In this document: positions 1-12,289 of the stretch, one piece after another
Layout of the letters: each line of letters starts with the position of its first letter
How positions within the stretch are numbered: position 1 is the stretch's first letter
DNA from: Achatina immaculata
Lineage: Eukaryota; Mollusca; Gastropoda; Stylommatophora; Achatinidae
Assembly: GCA_009760885.1 (NCBI GenBank)
Contig: CM019716.1
Coordinates: forward strand, 9,308,438 to 9,372,437
Length of the DNA: 64,000 nt
Reading direction: 5' to 3'
Translations under genes and position numbers: made by a program
The notes under the pieces: generated by a model
Databases searched by the model: none
Told to the model about the DNA's origin: nothing
The model's input: the letters and a program-made list of their open reading frames with translations, nothing else

Positions 1-549
1 ACACACACATCAGAGTAGAGGGTGACATGTAGACAAACATCAACACACACATCAGAGGAGAGGGTGATATGTAGACAAACATCAACACACACATCATATC
101 AGAGCGTGATATGTAGACAAACATCAACACATACATCATATCAGAGCTTGATGTGTACGACAAACATCAACACACACAACAGAGGAGAGGGTGATTACCA
201 GACACGTGAGCACAGACGCATATGTGTAGGATAAACTTCAACACACACGTGAGCACAGACGCATATGTGTAGGATAAACTTCAACACACACACAGCAGTA
301 CAGTTTGAGATGTGTTGACATAACCTGGACACTTAAACACAGACGGGGATGTGTAGGACAGACATTAACACAAACATCAGCACAGACGGGGATGTGTAGG
401 ACAGACATTAACACAAACATCAGCACAGACGGGGATGTGTAGGACAGACATTAACACAAACATCAGCACAGACGGGGATGTGTAGGACAGACATTAACAC
501 AAACATCAGCACAGACGGGGATGTGTAAGACAGACGTTAACACAAACAT
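1..549. repeat. 43-bp minisatellite, left part
   Basis: Direct tandem repeat. The clearest stretch (about 330-549) has a 43-bp period with core CAGACGGGGATGTGTAGGAC followed by AGACATTAACACAAACAT. Units from 1 to 330 are diverged relatives containing GTAGACAAACATCAACACA. The same family resumes after the LINE at 5028, so this is one array split by an insertion. Short open frames here only follow the repeat and are not taken as genes. Confidence 0.9.
539..549. repeat. Target-site duplication, left copy
   Basis: AACACAAACAT lies at 539-549 and again at 5028-5038, exactly flanking the LINE. The minisatellite unit contains the same 11 bases, so the left copy is the end of the interrupted unit and the right copy starts the resumed unit. 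This fits target-primed reverse transcription. Confidence 0.8.
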
Positions 550-1145
550 TCCCCTGGGAACAACTGTGTTAAGAGCACACTTATCTTAACACAGTGTTTG
601 TGAGACAGGGAACATAGATCTGTTTGCTTAAAAACTCTGACCTACCTCTGTAGCCCAGAAACTTGTAGCAATCAACACTAATTGTAATTGTTATTTTTGC
701 AAAATGTAATGTCAGGTTGGTGGACGGATGGGGACATGGAGATCTCTGGCGGGGATGAGGGAAGTCTGGTGTGAAACCAATGAATCCAGGACGTGACAAG
801 CCTATGGGTCTTTACAACAATGGCTATCAGAATGATGTGAACAAAACAGAGCCAGTAGACTATAGGTGGCGGGGAATGGATATCGTTGAAGCACTCATCA
901 GATTCCTCATCTCAGAGTCAGAGTGTCTTTGTGGAACTGTCTCAAACCATCTGACATGGAGAAGGGGTTTAAGTACAGCCACCAGAGGCTGGAAAACAAA
1001 GTTTTGGCCAGGCCAGCCACACTGTCTTCATGGCAGTCCGAGCAAGACCACAGTCTGCCCTAGCAAGGAAAGGTGCTGAAGTCGGAGTTACCCAGCCAAA
1101 AGGCGCATCGCAAAAATCAGGGTAACACGCATTATCGCTAATGAA
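550..1145 (+). other. LINE 5' region, no recognisable ORF1
   Basis: About 600 bp of non-repetitive sequence lies between the target-site duplication and the endonuclease frame. A 102-codon open frame at 771-1079 has no motif I recognise. No CX2CX4HX4C gag knuckles are evident in any forward frame. It may be a 5' UTR or the decayed remnant of a truncated ORF1. Confidence 0.5.
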
Positions 1146-1835
1146 ATGTCTATATCTACAGTTTTCAAACATGGTGCTCGCCCTGTGAAGACTAACCAGG
1201 CAGGTGCAGTGCCGGGCCCCCTGCCTCGAAAGGGTCCACCCAATGCTACTGGAGGTCCTCTCAGTTCGTCTTGTGGAGTCAGGAGACATGAGAGTAGAGC
1301 TACTGGCCAAAAAATACAACAGAAGAAAACAGCCAAAAAGCAAGAACTTAAAATAATGCAGTGGAATGCTGAGGGTGTCAGCAGTGTTAGAGATGGCTAT
1401 AGCAAAAAGGTTGAACTAGAGAACATACTTTTTGCAGAGCAGGTAAGTATATGCTGCATACAGGAGACACACCTAACCAAAGATGCCGCCTTTAAAATCA
1501 GAGGCTACCAGTGTTTTAGATCAGACCGACAGGACAGAAGAAAAGGAGGAGTACTCACACTTGTTAAGAATAACATCAGCGCATGTCAGGTGGGAGTGTA
1601 CATGGAAGGAGCCGAATACCAGATGATCCATCTAAAAAGTAGTAATACAGATTTCCACCTCCTTAACTATTACTGTCCTAGTGACCGCCCACTTGCTTTA
1701 GGAACAATCCCACACAAAGAGAGACTGATGGTCTGTGGTGATTTTAACAGTCATTCCCAGAGCTGGGGCTATGACCACATAGACAAGAGAGGAGAGGAAG
1801 TTGAGAGCTGGCAGGATGATAATGGACTTCTCTGA
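1146..1835 (+). pseudogene. LINE ORF2 part 1: APE-type endonuclease
   Basis: A 229-codon frame whose first ~70 residues are low complexity and may be 5' leader. The endonuclease starts near nt 1350 with the motif LKIMQWNAEGV. It continues with IQETHL (catalytic Glu) and VCGDFNSHS (Asp/Asn), all expected of the exonuclease-endonuclease-phosphatase fold that nicks target DNA to prime reverse transcription. The frame stops at 1833-1835, but homologous sequence continues in another forward frame (from about 1829 on). There the final GGSDHRPV motif lies at about 1958-1984. The break is thus a single small frameshift in a formerly continuous ORF2. All catalytic motifs I can check are present, so the lesion rather than active-site decay is what disables this domain. 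Confidence 0.85.
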
Positions 1836-1846
1836 TCAACCAGCCA

Positions 1847-3370
1847 ATGGATGCCCCAACATTTTACTCAAGGGCTTGGCATACAAAATCAACACCAGAT
1901 CTGGCATTCCACTCTCCAGATCTGAAGTGGAACATTACACGTGAAGTTGGAAAACAACTTGGAGGTAGCGACCATCGACCAGTCTTCCTGACAATAGAAA
2001 ATGAACTCCTTAACACCAGTAACCCTCTCCCCAGATGGAACTATAAAAAAGCAAACTGGACAATGTACAGACATCGTACAGGTATCCTGGTGGGACAGCT
2101 GTCCATAGAAGGTAAGGATATTAACAGCATAGTGAAGGAGTTCAATGCTTGTATCCTTCAGGCCGCTCGTGAAACCATTCCCAGAGGAGCTCGCAGGGAC
2201 TATAAACCATACTGGTCTAGTGAGCTGGGAAAACTCCATGATGACGTGGAAGCAGCTCGAAAGCAAGCAGAAAATAGACCATGCCAAGAACATCACAATA
2301 ATTACCAACATTCTAAGGCCAAATTTCAGAGAGCAAAGCTGCAAGCCAGACGGGAAAGTTGGAGAGAGAAAACAGAGTCCCTAAACTTTGAAAAGGATGG
2401 AAGGAAACTGTGGAAACTAATCAAACAGTTAAATGATGAGAGTACTGGAAGAAGTACAAAGATTACACTAATAGAGGATGGGAAAACTCTTACAGGTAAG
2501 CAGGTAGCAAATCACTTTGCTCGCATGTTTGCACAGGACTGCAACATTGATATCCATCCAGAGAAGGAGCGTACAGTGCGCATCGAGCCACAGAAAGAGG
2601 AGGAACAAGTCAGAAAAGTGGAGGTCATGGATGCACCAATCACATGCAGTGAGTTAGACCTAGCAGTTAGTAAACTGAAACCAAGGAAATCACCAGGACC
2701 TGATGGAGTGTCCAATGAAATGATCAAGAACCTGGGAATGGCAGCAATGGGAAAGCTGTTGGATATTTTCAATATGTGCTGGAGCACAGGTAAGTTACCT
2801 CAAATCTGGAGGGAAGCAAGCATGGTACCACTGCTAAAACCAGGGAAAAACAGTGATACTGCCTCCAGCTACAGGCCAATCAGTCTCACTAGCTGCCTAT
2901 GCAAAACGATGGAACGCATCATTGACCTGAGGCTAAAATGGTACCTAGAAAGTGAAAACCACCTCGTTCCACAACAAGCAGGATTTAGGCAGTACTACAG
3001 TACGGAAGATCAGGTGACCTATCTCTCTCAAGAGATTGAGGATGCATTCCAAGAGAAAAACCTTGTACTAGCAGCGTGGATAGACCTGAAGAAAGCCTTT
3101 GATAAAGTATGGAAAAAAGGTCTGTTGTGGAAACTAAGAAACTGCAATGTGAATGGAAGACTGTACAACTGGATAAAGTCCTATTTACACAATAGAAGAG
3201 CTAGAGTAGTAATGGATGGACACAAAAGCCAGAAAGTACTTCTGCGACACGGTGTACCACAAGGAGGAGTCCTTTCGCCTACACTATTCCTTGTATTCAT
3301 TAATGACCTGGTCAAGGAACTTCCCTATGGAATCAAAACAGCACTGTATGCAGATGATCTGGTCATGTGA
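1847..3370 (+). pseudogene. LINE ORF2 part 2: endonuclease end and reverse transcriptase
   Basis: A 507-codon frame. Residues 1-50 complete the endonuclease (GGSDHRPVFLTI). A linker of about 200 charged residues follows. The RT domain then runs from about nt 2660: RKSPGPDGVSNEMI, SSYRPISLTSCLCKTMERII, QQAGFR, AAWIDLKKAFDKVW (motif A Asp), GVPQGGVLSPTLF (motif B) and ALYADDLVM (motif C, YADD at 3347-3358). A TGA at 3368-3370 ends the frame three codons after motif C. The same frame reopens at once and carries the rest of the protein, so this is a nonsense mutation. Related elements often have Trp at this place, and TGG to TGA is a single-base change; that is inference. Catalytic aspartates are intact. 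Confidence 0.9.
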
Positions 3371-4996
3371 TGTACAGATGAATATGCGACAGTTGCTACA
3401 CAGAGACTCCAAAGAGCAGCAGACATCTTGACATCATGGACAAACAAATGGTGTGTAAGTATCAACACAGAGAAATCAAGTACCACTCTGTTCACCCTCT
3501 CATCTAAACAGAAAGCAGGTAAGATCTTTGTAAATGAAATACCCTTAAGGATGGACAACCAACCCACTTACTTAGGAGTGACTCTTGACTCAAAACTGAC
3601 GTGGAAGCAACACATCAACAGTGCAGAAGCAAAAGCCAGAAGAAAACTAGCCATATTAAGAAAATTGACTGGGACTACATGGGGAGCTAGTGAAAGAATC
3701 CTCAAGAACGTATATCAGCAAAGTATTCTACCACATTTAGAATATGGCTCAACATCTTGGTGCACAGCATCAAACACTACTCTGCATAATCTAGACAAAG
3801 TTCAAAATCAGTCACTACGGATTATCACAGGTGCCATGAGGTCCACACCAATAGTAGAAATGCAGAAAATAGTTGGTGTTCAACCGCTAAAGGAACGTAG
3901 AGACACAAAGGTCATGACCATGGGAGAAAAATTCCTTAGCTCTGTAAGCCATCCCCTGAAGGAGAGATTCAGTAACTTGGCATTAGGACGGCTTAAAAGA
4001 AGCAGCTTCATTCATCAGGCCAAGCGTATGCGTAAGCTGATACCTGACCTTCCAACTGTAGTCACTCCATTATCATCTGTACCAGAGCATACACCATGGA
4101 AAGAAGCAGATTATACACAAATAACTATTCAGACTGAAGTGAAAGGTGTGCAGAATGGTGAGATGCAGAGCAGTCTTGTAAGATCAATAGCCACACTTAG
4201 TGTTCTAGATGACAAATATCCATGTGACACCTGGATACGTGTGTATACAGATGGATCTGCACATAATGCCATAAAAAATGGTGGGGCAGGAGCATATATT
4301 GAATATCCAAACAACACCATTGACAAGATTTCCATACCCACTGGTAAATACTGCAACAACTTTAATGCAGAAGTTAGGGCAATTATTGCTGCAGTTGAAA
4401 AACTATCAGCCTCCAGAATTGATACATGTCCTGTAGTAATTCTCACAGATGCAAGATCAGTACTGGAGGCTCTTCAGTGCAACAAACTACCAGACCTTAA
4501 GGATGCCTTGTCAAAAATTGGCTTACAACATGGAGTCACTTTGCAGTGGATTCCCTCCCACTGTGGGATACCAGGCAATGAGAAAGCTGACCATCTGGCC
4601 AAAGAGGGCACTGAAATGGAGCAACCAGACATACCAGTCACCTATAATCAGAAGAAAAGCATGATAAAAACCTACAGGAAGCCACAAACACCACCACATG
4701 ATGACTATCACATGCTAAACAGAAAGGAACAAGTCACCATCTTCCGTCTCCGAACAGGACACAGCCGACTCCGAAGTCATATGTATACAGAGTTTAAGGT
4801 TGGTACTACTAATCTATGTACATGTGCCCAGGTGCCCCAAACCGTGGAACATATCCTCCAGAACTGCATCAACTACGAGACACTGAGAAATAATTACTGG
4901 CCCAGTGAAACCACTAAAGAAGATAAGCTCTATGGTTCCATACATGAGTTACAAAAAACAGTGAAATTTATCCAAGAGACAGGACTGCAGATATAG
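3371..4996 (+). pseudogene. LINE ORF2 part 3: RT thumb, RNase H, CCHC tail
   Basis: Same frame as the RT. It begins CTDEYATVATQRLQRAAD right after the stop, then the RT palm/thumb signature PTYLGVTLDSKLTWKQHI and ILPHLEYGSTSW. RNase H spans about nt 4236-4625. Its D-E-D-H/D residues are visible in VYTDGSA, NAEVRAI, ILTDARSVLEAL and IPSHCGIPGNEKADHLA. RNase H removes the RNA template strand from the cDNA. Near the C terminus, LCTCAQVPQTVEHILQNC (around nt 4816-4870) is the cysteine/histidine motif common at LINE ORF2 ends. The frame closes with TAG just before the (GAA)n tail. Apart from the upstream stop this part looks undamaged, so the copy is fairly young. Confidence 0.9.
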
Positions 4997-5027
4997 ACAG
5001 ACAGTGCGAACGAAGAAGAAGAAGAAG

Positions 5028-5930
5028 AACACAAACATCAGCACAGACGGGGATGTGTAAGACAGACATTAACACCCACAAACGGCACATACGGAGAAAA
5101 GTAGACAAACTTCAAAACACACACATCAACACAGACGAAGATGTGTAGACAAACATCGACACCCAATTATGTGAGCAAAGACGGAGATGTGTAGACAAAC
5201 ATCGACACCCAATTATGTGAGCAAAGACGGAGATGTGTAGACAAACATCGACACCCAATTATGTGAGCAAAGACGGAGATGTGTAGACAAACATCGACAC
5301 CCAATTACGTGAGCAAAGACGGAGATGTGTAGGACAAACATTAAAACACACAAATCATCATCACAGATGGTGATGTGTAGACAAACATGAACATACACAG
5401 GTAAGCAGAGACGGACATGTGTAGACAAACATCAACATCCACACACATCAACACAAACTGAGCTCTGTAGGACAAACATCAACATCCACATACATCGACA
5501 CAGACTGAGCTCTGTAGGACAAACATCAACATCTACACACATCAACACAGATTGAGATCTGTAGGACAAACATCAACATCTACACACATCAACACAGATT
5601 GAGATCTGTAGGACAAACATCAACATCTACACACATCAATACAAACTGAGATCTGTAGGACAAACATTAACATCCACACACATCAACACAGACTGAGATC
5701 TGTAGGACAAACATCAACATCCACACACATCAACACAGACTGAGATCTGTAGGACAAACATCAACATCCACACACATCAACACAGACTGAGATCTGTAGG
5801 ACAATCATCAACACCCACACACATCAGCACAAACGGTGATGTGTAGAGAAATAAAAACACCCTCACATATCAGCAAAGACGGAGATGTGTGTTACAAATA
5901 TCAACACATAAACATCATCAAAGACGTGTC
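5028..5930. repeat. 43-47 bp minisatellite, right part
   Basis: Continuation of the interrupted array, starting with the right target-site duplication (5028-5038). At about 5150-5330 the unit is 46 bp with CACCCAATTATGTGAGCAAA plus GACGGAGATGTGTAGACAAA. From 5450 to 5820 a related subtype carries GACTGAGATCTGTAGGACAA. Sub-blocks of near-identical units show local homogenisation. Confidence 0.88.
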
Positions 5931-7185
5931 ATCATTTAAACTTGAATATGAGAGACCCGTCTCTCCCTGTGTCATCATTTAAGCTTGAATGTGAGAGACC
6001 CTTCTCTCTCTCTGTGGCATCATTTAAGCTTGAATGTGAGAGACCCGTCTCTCTCTCTATCTCTATGTCTATCTCTGTCATAATTTAAGCTTGAATGTGA
6101 GAGACCCGTCTCTCTCTCTCTCTCTCTCTCTCTCTGTCATCATTTAAGCTTGAATGTGAGAGACCTGTCTGTCTCTGTGTTATCACGTAAGCTTGAATGT
6201 GAGATCCCCGTGTCTCTCTCTCCTCTCTCTCTCTCTCTCTGTCACCACTTAAGCGTGAATATGAGAGACCTGTCTCTCTCTCTCTCTCTCTCTCTGTCAC
6301 CATTTAAGCTTGAATGTGAGAGACCCATCTCTCTCTCTGTGTCATCACTTAAGCTTGAATGTGAGAGACCCGTCTCTCTCTTTGTCTCTCTCTCTACATC
6401 ATCACTTAAGCTTGAATGTGAGAGATCCGTCTCTCTCTCTCTCTCTCTCTCTCTCTGTCATCACTTAAGCTTGAATGTGAGAGACTCGTCTCTCTGTCAT
6501 CACTTAAGCTTGAATGTGAGAGATCCGTCTCTCTGTCATCACTTAAGCTTGAATGTGAGAGATCCGTCTCTCTCTCTCTCTCTGTGTCATCACTTAAGCT
6601 TGAATGTGAGAGACCCGCCTCTCTCTCTCTCTCTGTCATCACTTAAGCTTGAATGTGAGAGACTCGTCTCTCTGTCATCACTTAAGCTTGAATGTGAGAG
6701 ACTCGTCTCTCTGTCATCACTTAAGCTTGAATGTGAGAGACTCGTCTCTCTGTCATCACTTAAGCTTGAATGTGAGAGATCCGTCTCTCTGTCATCACTT
6801 AAGCTTGAATGTGAGAGATCCGTCTCTCTGTCATCACTTAAGCTTGAATGTGAGAGATCCGTCTCTCTGTCATCACTTAAGCTTGAATGTGAGAGATCCG
6901 TCTCTCTCTCTCTCTCTCTGTGTCATCACTTAAGCTTGAATGTGAGAGACCCGCCTCTCTCTCTCTCTCTGTCATCATTTAAGCTTGAATGTGAGAGATC
7001 TGTCTCTCTCTCTGCGTCATAATTTACGCTTAAATGTGAGAGATCCGTCTCTCTCTCTCTCTCTGTGTCATCACTTAAGCTTGAATGTAAGAGACCCGCC
7101 TCTCTCTCTCTCTCTCTCTGTCATCATTTAAGCTTGAATGTGAGAGATCTGTCTCTCTCTGCGTCATAATTTACGCTTAAATGTG

Positions 7186-7221
<36 letters not shown>

Positions 7222-9016
7222 CATCACTTAAGCTTGAATGTGAGAGACCCGCTTCTCTCTCTCTCTCTCTGTCATCATTTAAGCTTTAATGTGAGAGATC
7301 CGTCTCTCTCTCTCTGCGTCATAATTTACGCTTAAATGTGAGAGATCTGTCCTCTCTCTCTCTCTCTTTCTCTCTCTCTGTGTTATCACTTAAGCTTGAA
7401 TGTGAGAGACCCATCTTTCTCTGTGTCATCATTTAAGCTTGAATGTGTCAGCCCATCTCTCTCTGTGTCATCATTTAAGCTTGAATGTGAGAGACCCATC
7501 TCTGTATATATCATCATCATTTCAGCATGAATGTGAGAGACCCGTCTCTATATATATCATCATCATTTCAGCTTGAATGTGAGAGACCCGTCTCTATATA
7601 TATCATCATCATTTCAGCTTGAATGTGAGAGACCCATCTCTATATATCATCATCATTTCAGCTTGAATGTGAGAGACCCATCTCTATATATATCATCATC
7701 ATTTAAGCTTGAATGTGAGAGACCCGTCTCTATATATATCATCATCATTTCAGCTTGAATGTGAGAGACCCGTCTCTCTCTGTGTCATCATTTAAACTTG
7801 AATGTGAGAGATCAATCCCTCTCTCTCTCTCTCTGTCTCTCTCTCTCTGTGTCATCACTTAAGCTTGAATGTGAGATCCCCGTCTCTCTCTCTCTCTCTC
7901 TCTCTCCTCTCTCTGTCATTACTTAAGCTTGAATATTGGAACCCTGTCTCTTTCTTTATGTCATAACTTAAGGGTGAATGTGAGAGCCCATCTTTCTGTC
8001 TGTCATCACTTAAGCTTGAATATGGGAACAACGTCCCTCTCTTTGTGACATCACTTAAGCTTGAATGTGAGAGCCCATCTCTCTGTGTGTCATCACCTAA
8101 GTTTGATTGTGGGTATCCCCTCTCTCTCTCTTTTTGTGTCATGACCTAAGCTTGATTGTGGGAACACCGTCTCTCTCTCTTTTTGTGTCATCACTTAAGC
8201 TTGATTGTGGGAACACCGTCTCTCTCTCTCTTTGTGACATCACTTAAGATAGAATGTGAGAGCCCATCTCTCTATGTGTCATCACTTAAGTTTGATTGTG
8301 GGAACACCGTCTCTATCTCTTTCTGTGTCATCACTTAAGCTTGATTGTGGGAACACCGTCTCTCTCTCTCTTTTTGTGTCATCACTTAAGCTTGATTGTG
8401 AGAACACCGTCTCTCTCTCTTTTTGTGTCATCACTTAAGCTTGATTGTGAGAACACCGTCTCTCTCTCTTTTTGTGTCATCACTTAAGCTTGATTGTGGG
8501 AACACCGTCTCTCTCTCTCTTTTTGTGTCATCACTTAAGCTTGATTGTGAGAACACCGTCTCTCTCTCTCTTTTTGTGACATCACTTAAGCTTGATTGTG
8601 AGAACACCGTCTCTCTCTCTCTTTTTGTGTCATCACTTAAGCTTGATTGTGAGAACACCGTCTCTCTCTCTTTTTGTGTCATCACTTAAGCTTGATTGTG
8701 AGAACACCGTCTCTCTCTCTTTTTGTGACATCACTTAAGCTTGAATGTAAGAGTCCATCTCTCTCTCTTTTTGTGTCATCACTTAAGCTTGAATGTGAGA
8801 GATAGACCTGTGTCATCATTTAAGCTTCAATTGGAGAGACCCGTCTCTCTCTGTGTCATCATTTAAGCTTGTATGTGAGAGACCCGTCTGTCTCTTTGTC
8901 GTCATTTAAGCTTGACTGTGTGAGCCCATCTCTCTCTGTGTCATCACTTAAGCTTGAATGTGGGAACCCCGTCTCTCTTTTTGTATTATCACTTAAGCTT
9001 GAATGTGAGTTACCCG

Positions 9017-9049
<33 letters not shown>

Positions 9050-9285
9050 GTCATCACTTAAACTAGAATGTGAGAGACCCGTTTATCTCCCTCTGTGACA
9101 TAACCTGTGACATGCTGTGACTAATATGGGATAGCCCTGTCTCCCTCTGTGACATTTGAGCTTGAATGTGAGAGACCCTTCTCTCTCTGTTTCATCACTT
9201 AAGCTTGAATGTGAGAGACCCGTATCTCTCTCTCTCTCTCTCTCTCTCCTCTCTCTCTCCTCTGTCATCATTTAAGCTTGTCATG
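5931..9285 (+). repeat. CTTAAGCTTGAATG minisatellite, forward array
   Basis: Roughly 75 units built on CTTAAGCTTGAATGTGAGAG followed by ACCCGTCTCTCT and TGTCATCA. Basic length is 39 bp (6470-6900), and longer units result from expanded (CT)n inside the unit. Sub-blocks differ: a TATATATCATCATCATTTCA variant at 7500-7760, and a variant reading GATTGTGGGAACACCGTCTC with CTTTTTGTG at about 8100-8730. Each unit has a HindIII site (AAGCTT). Open frames on both strands, up to 290 codons on +, arise because 39 is divisible by three and the unit lacks stops. They are not considered genes. Confidence 0.93.
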
Positions 9286-10045
9286 AAGTCAAGTTTTTTT
9301 TTTATACAAGTCATGAAGTCAAGTTTTTTTTGTACAAGTCATAACGTGAATTTTTTTTTTTTTTTTTGCTTTTTATAAAAAAATCTGAATGTTTTTTTTT
9401 CTGGCACAGGTTTCAATTTTGGTTACATTTCCCAGTAACCTTTAATATGATCATATTTTTTGTACATTTCCCAGTCAACTTGAATATGATCATATTTTGG
9501 GTACATTTTACATCTTACAGTCACCTTGAATATGATCATATTTTTGTACATTTTCCAGCTTAGAGTCACCTTGAATATGATCATATTTTGGGCACATTTG
9601 ACAGTTTACAGTCACCTTGAATATGATCATATTTTGGTATATTTCACAGATTATAGTCACCTGGAATATGATTATATTTGATTACATTTCACAGCTTACA
9701 GTCACCTTAAATATGATCATATTTTGGGTACATTTCCCAGATTACAGTCATCATATTACTGTATATTTCCCGGTCACCTGGAATATGATCATATTTTGAT
9801 TACATTTTCCAGTTTACAGTCACTTTGAATATGACCATATTTTGGGCACATATCACATTTTACAGTCACCGTGAATATAATAATATTATGGGTACATTTC
9901 ACAGCTTATAATCACCTTGAATATAATAATATTATTGGTACATTTCACAGCTTACAGTCATCTTGAATATTATTATATTTTTAGTATATTTTACAACTTA
10001 CAGACCCTTAAATGTGATCACGTTTTTGTCATGACAATAACTGAA
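9286..10045. repeat. AT-rich 45-46 bp minisatellite
   Basis: Begins with three copies of GTCATGAAGTCAAGTTTTTT-like sequence and a T-rich run (9290-9370). Units of 45-46 bp follow, with core CACCTTGAATATGATCATAT then TTTGGGTACATTTCACAG (copies start near 9481, 9527, 9572 and 9618). The block sits between two oppositely oriented arrays of one other family and forms the spacer of that inverted repeat. Confidence 0.88.
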
Positions 10046-11637
10046 ATCTTTTCTTAAGTGATGATAGAGAGAGAGAGAGAGAGAGAGACGGAGAGACGGA
10101 GATCTCACATTCAAACTTAAGTCCTGACACAGAGAGAGAGAGAGAGAGAGACGGAGATCTCACATTCCAACTTAAGTGGTGACACAGAGAGAGAGACTAG
10201 GCTCTCACATTCCAACTTAAGTGGTGACACAGAGAGACAGGACCCTCACATTCAAGCCTAAGTGGTGACACAGAGAGACAGGACCCTCACATTCAAGCCT
10301 AAGTGGTGACACAGAGAGACTGGGCTCTCACATTCAAGCCTAAGTGGTGACACAGAGAGACAGGACCCTCACATTCAAGCCTAAGTGGTGACACAGAGAG
10401 ACAGGACCCTCACATTCAAGCCTAAGTGGTGACACAGAGAGACAGGACCTTCACATTCAAGCCTAAATGATGACACAGAGAGAGACGGGACCCTCACATT
10501 CCTGCTTACATGACGAAACAGAGAGAGAGACAGGGATCTCACGTTCCAGCTTCAGTTAAAGCACAGAGAGACAATACTCTCAAATTCAAGCTCAAGTGAT
10601 GCACCGAGGACGGTTCTCGCACATTCAAGCTGGAGTGAAAATACAGAGAGCCAAGGCTCTCACGTTCAAGTTAAGTGATGATACAAATAGGTGGGCTTTC
10701 ACGTTCAAGTTTATGTTATGACATAGACAGACACGGGCTCTCAAATTTAAGCTTAAGTAATGACACGGGACTCTCACATTCAAGGTTAAGTGGTAACATA
10801 GAGAGACCGAGCTCTCACATTGAAGCTAAAGTAATGACACGGAGAGATGAGGCTCTCACATTGAAGCTCAACTAATGACACGGAGAGATGAGGCTCTCAC
10901 ATTCAAGCTTAAGTGATGACAGAGAAAGACGGAGCTCCCACATTCAAGCTTAAGTGATGACAGAGAAAGACGGAGCTCCCACATTCAAGCTTAAGTGATG
11001 ACAGAGAAAGACGGAGCTCCCACATTCAAGCTTAAGTGATGACAGAGAAAGACGGAGCTCCCACATTCAAGCTTAAGTGATGACAGAGAAAGACGGAGCT
11101 CCCACATTCAACCTTAAGTGATGACAGAGAAAGACGGAGCTCCCACATTCAAGCTCAAGTTATGACAGAGAAAGACGGAGCTCCCACATTCAACCTTAAG
11201 TGATGACAGAGAAAGACGGAGCTCCCACATTCAACTTAAGTGATGACAGAGAAAGACGGAGCTCCCACATTCAAGCTCAAGTTATGACAGAGAAAGACGG
11301 AGCTCCCACATTCAACCTTAAGTGATGACAGAGAAAGACGGAGCTCCCACATTCAAGCTTAAGTGATGACAGAGAAAGACGGAGCTCCCACATTCAAGCT
11401 TAAGTGATGACAGAGAAAGACGGAGCTCCCACATTCAAGCTTAAGTGATGACAGAGAAAGACGGAGCTCCCACATTCAAGCTTAAGTGATGACAGAGAAA
11501 GACGGAGCTCCCACATTCAACCTTAAGTGATGACAGAGAAAGACGGAGCTCCCACATTCAAGCTTAAGTGATGACACAGAGAGACGGAGCTCCCACATTC
11601 AAGCTCAAGTTATGACACGGAGAGAGAGACGGAGCTC
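10046..11637 (-). repeat. CTTAAGCTTGAATG minisatellite, inverted array
   Basis: The unit here is GATGACAGAGAAAGACGGAG followed by CTCCCACATTCAAGCTTAAGT. Its reverse complement starts ACTTAAGCTTGAATGTGGGA and matches the 5931-9285 unit. Units at about 10900-11580 are 41 bp and nearly identical (about 17 copies), indicating recent expansion. Units at 10050-10900 are more diverged and carry (GA)n, the complement of the (CT)n in the forward array. Confidence 0.92.
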
Positions 11638-11866
11638 AAAATGTGAGAGCGTACACGTTAGTTTAAGATGTGTGAGCGTACACGTTAGTTTAAGATGTGT
11701 GAGTGTACATGTTAGTTTAAGATGTGTGAGTGTACATGTTAGTTTAAGATGTGTGAGTGTACATGTTAGTTTAAGATGTGTGAGTGTACATGTTAGTTTA
11801 AGATGTGTGAGTGTACATGTTAGTTTAAGATGTGTGAGTGTACACGTTAGTTCAAGGTGGCCCCAA
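11638..11866 (+). repeat. 27-bp minisatellite, about 8 units
   Basis: Unit GTGTGAGTGTACATGTTAGT plus TTAAGAT, in tandem with near-perfect identity. Because 27 is a multiple of three, one frame reads CVSVHVSLR over and over. This is a repeat artefact and there is no gene context. Confidence 0.9.
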
Positions 11867-12065
11867 CAGTGAGCAGCAGTCCTGAATGTTGGAAAAGTTG
11901 ATTTCTTAGATCATTGTCTCCGGAGACTGACACAACAGGATTACATTACTAGTTTAAAATAATTAATAATCCTATCTTTATAATGATGAGGATCTTTAGC
12001 AGAAAAATTTTGACATTAAAATAGAAATGGGTTCTGTAGGGTCTTTCCATAACAGAGACCGCTTT
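11867..12065. other. Unique spacer
   Basis: About 200 bp of AT-rich, non-repetitive sequence between two arrays. No coding frame, tRNA-like box or retroelement motif is visible. Confidence 0.5.
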
Positions 12066-12253
12066 ATATCATATATATATATATATATATAGCACAGGCT
12101 ATAGTATATCGGCTATAACACAGACTGCAGTATAACATCTATAGCACAACTGTAGTATATCATCAATACGACAGACTGTAGTATATATCACACATAATGT
12201 ATTATATCATCTATAGCACAGACTGTAGTATATCATGTATAACATATACTGTA

Positions 12254-12289
<36 letters not shown>

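Larger units (their letters stand above)
550..5027 (+). mobile_element. I-superfamily non-LTR retrotransposon, degenerate copy
   Basis: A 4.48-kb LINE bounded by an 11-bp target-site duplication and ending in (GAA)n at about 5011-5027. Its coding part holds, in order, an APE-type endonuclease, a reverse transcriptase, an RNase H domain and a C-terminal CCHC-like motif. That order is characteristic of the I superfamily (I, Nimb, Ingi and relatives). Two lesions are visible: a frameshift near 1828-1834 and an in-frame TGA at 3368-3370 just after the RT catalytic motif. No ORF1 with zinc knuckles is recognisable upstream. The copy is therefore not autonomous. The exact clade within the superfamily cannot be decided by eye. 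Confidence 0.88.

Noticed and set aside
6150..7022. 290-codon frame rich in LSLNVRDPSL as a secreted or structural repeat protein
   Set aside because: It tracks the 39-bp minisatellite and its (CT)n expansions; antisense frames are similarly open. No non-repeat domain is attached.
5931..11637. CRISPR-like array
   Set aside because: Units abut directly with no unique spacers, lengths vary by (CT)n, and the DNA is eukaryotic with no cas genes.
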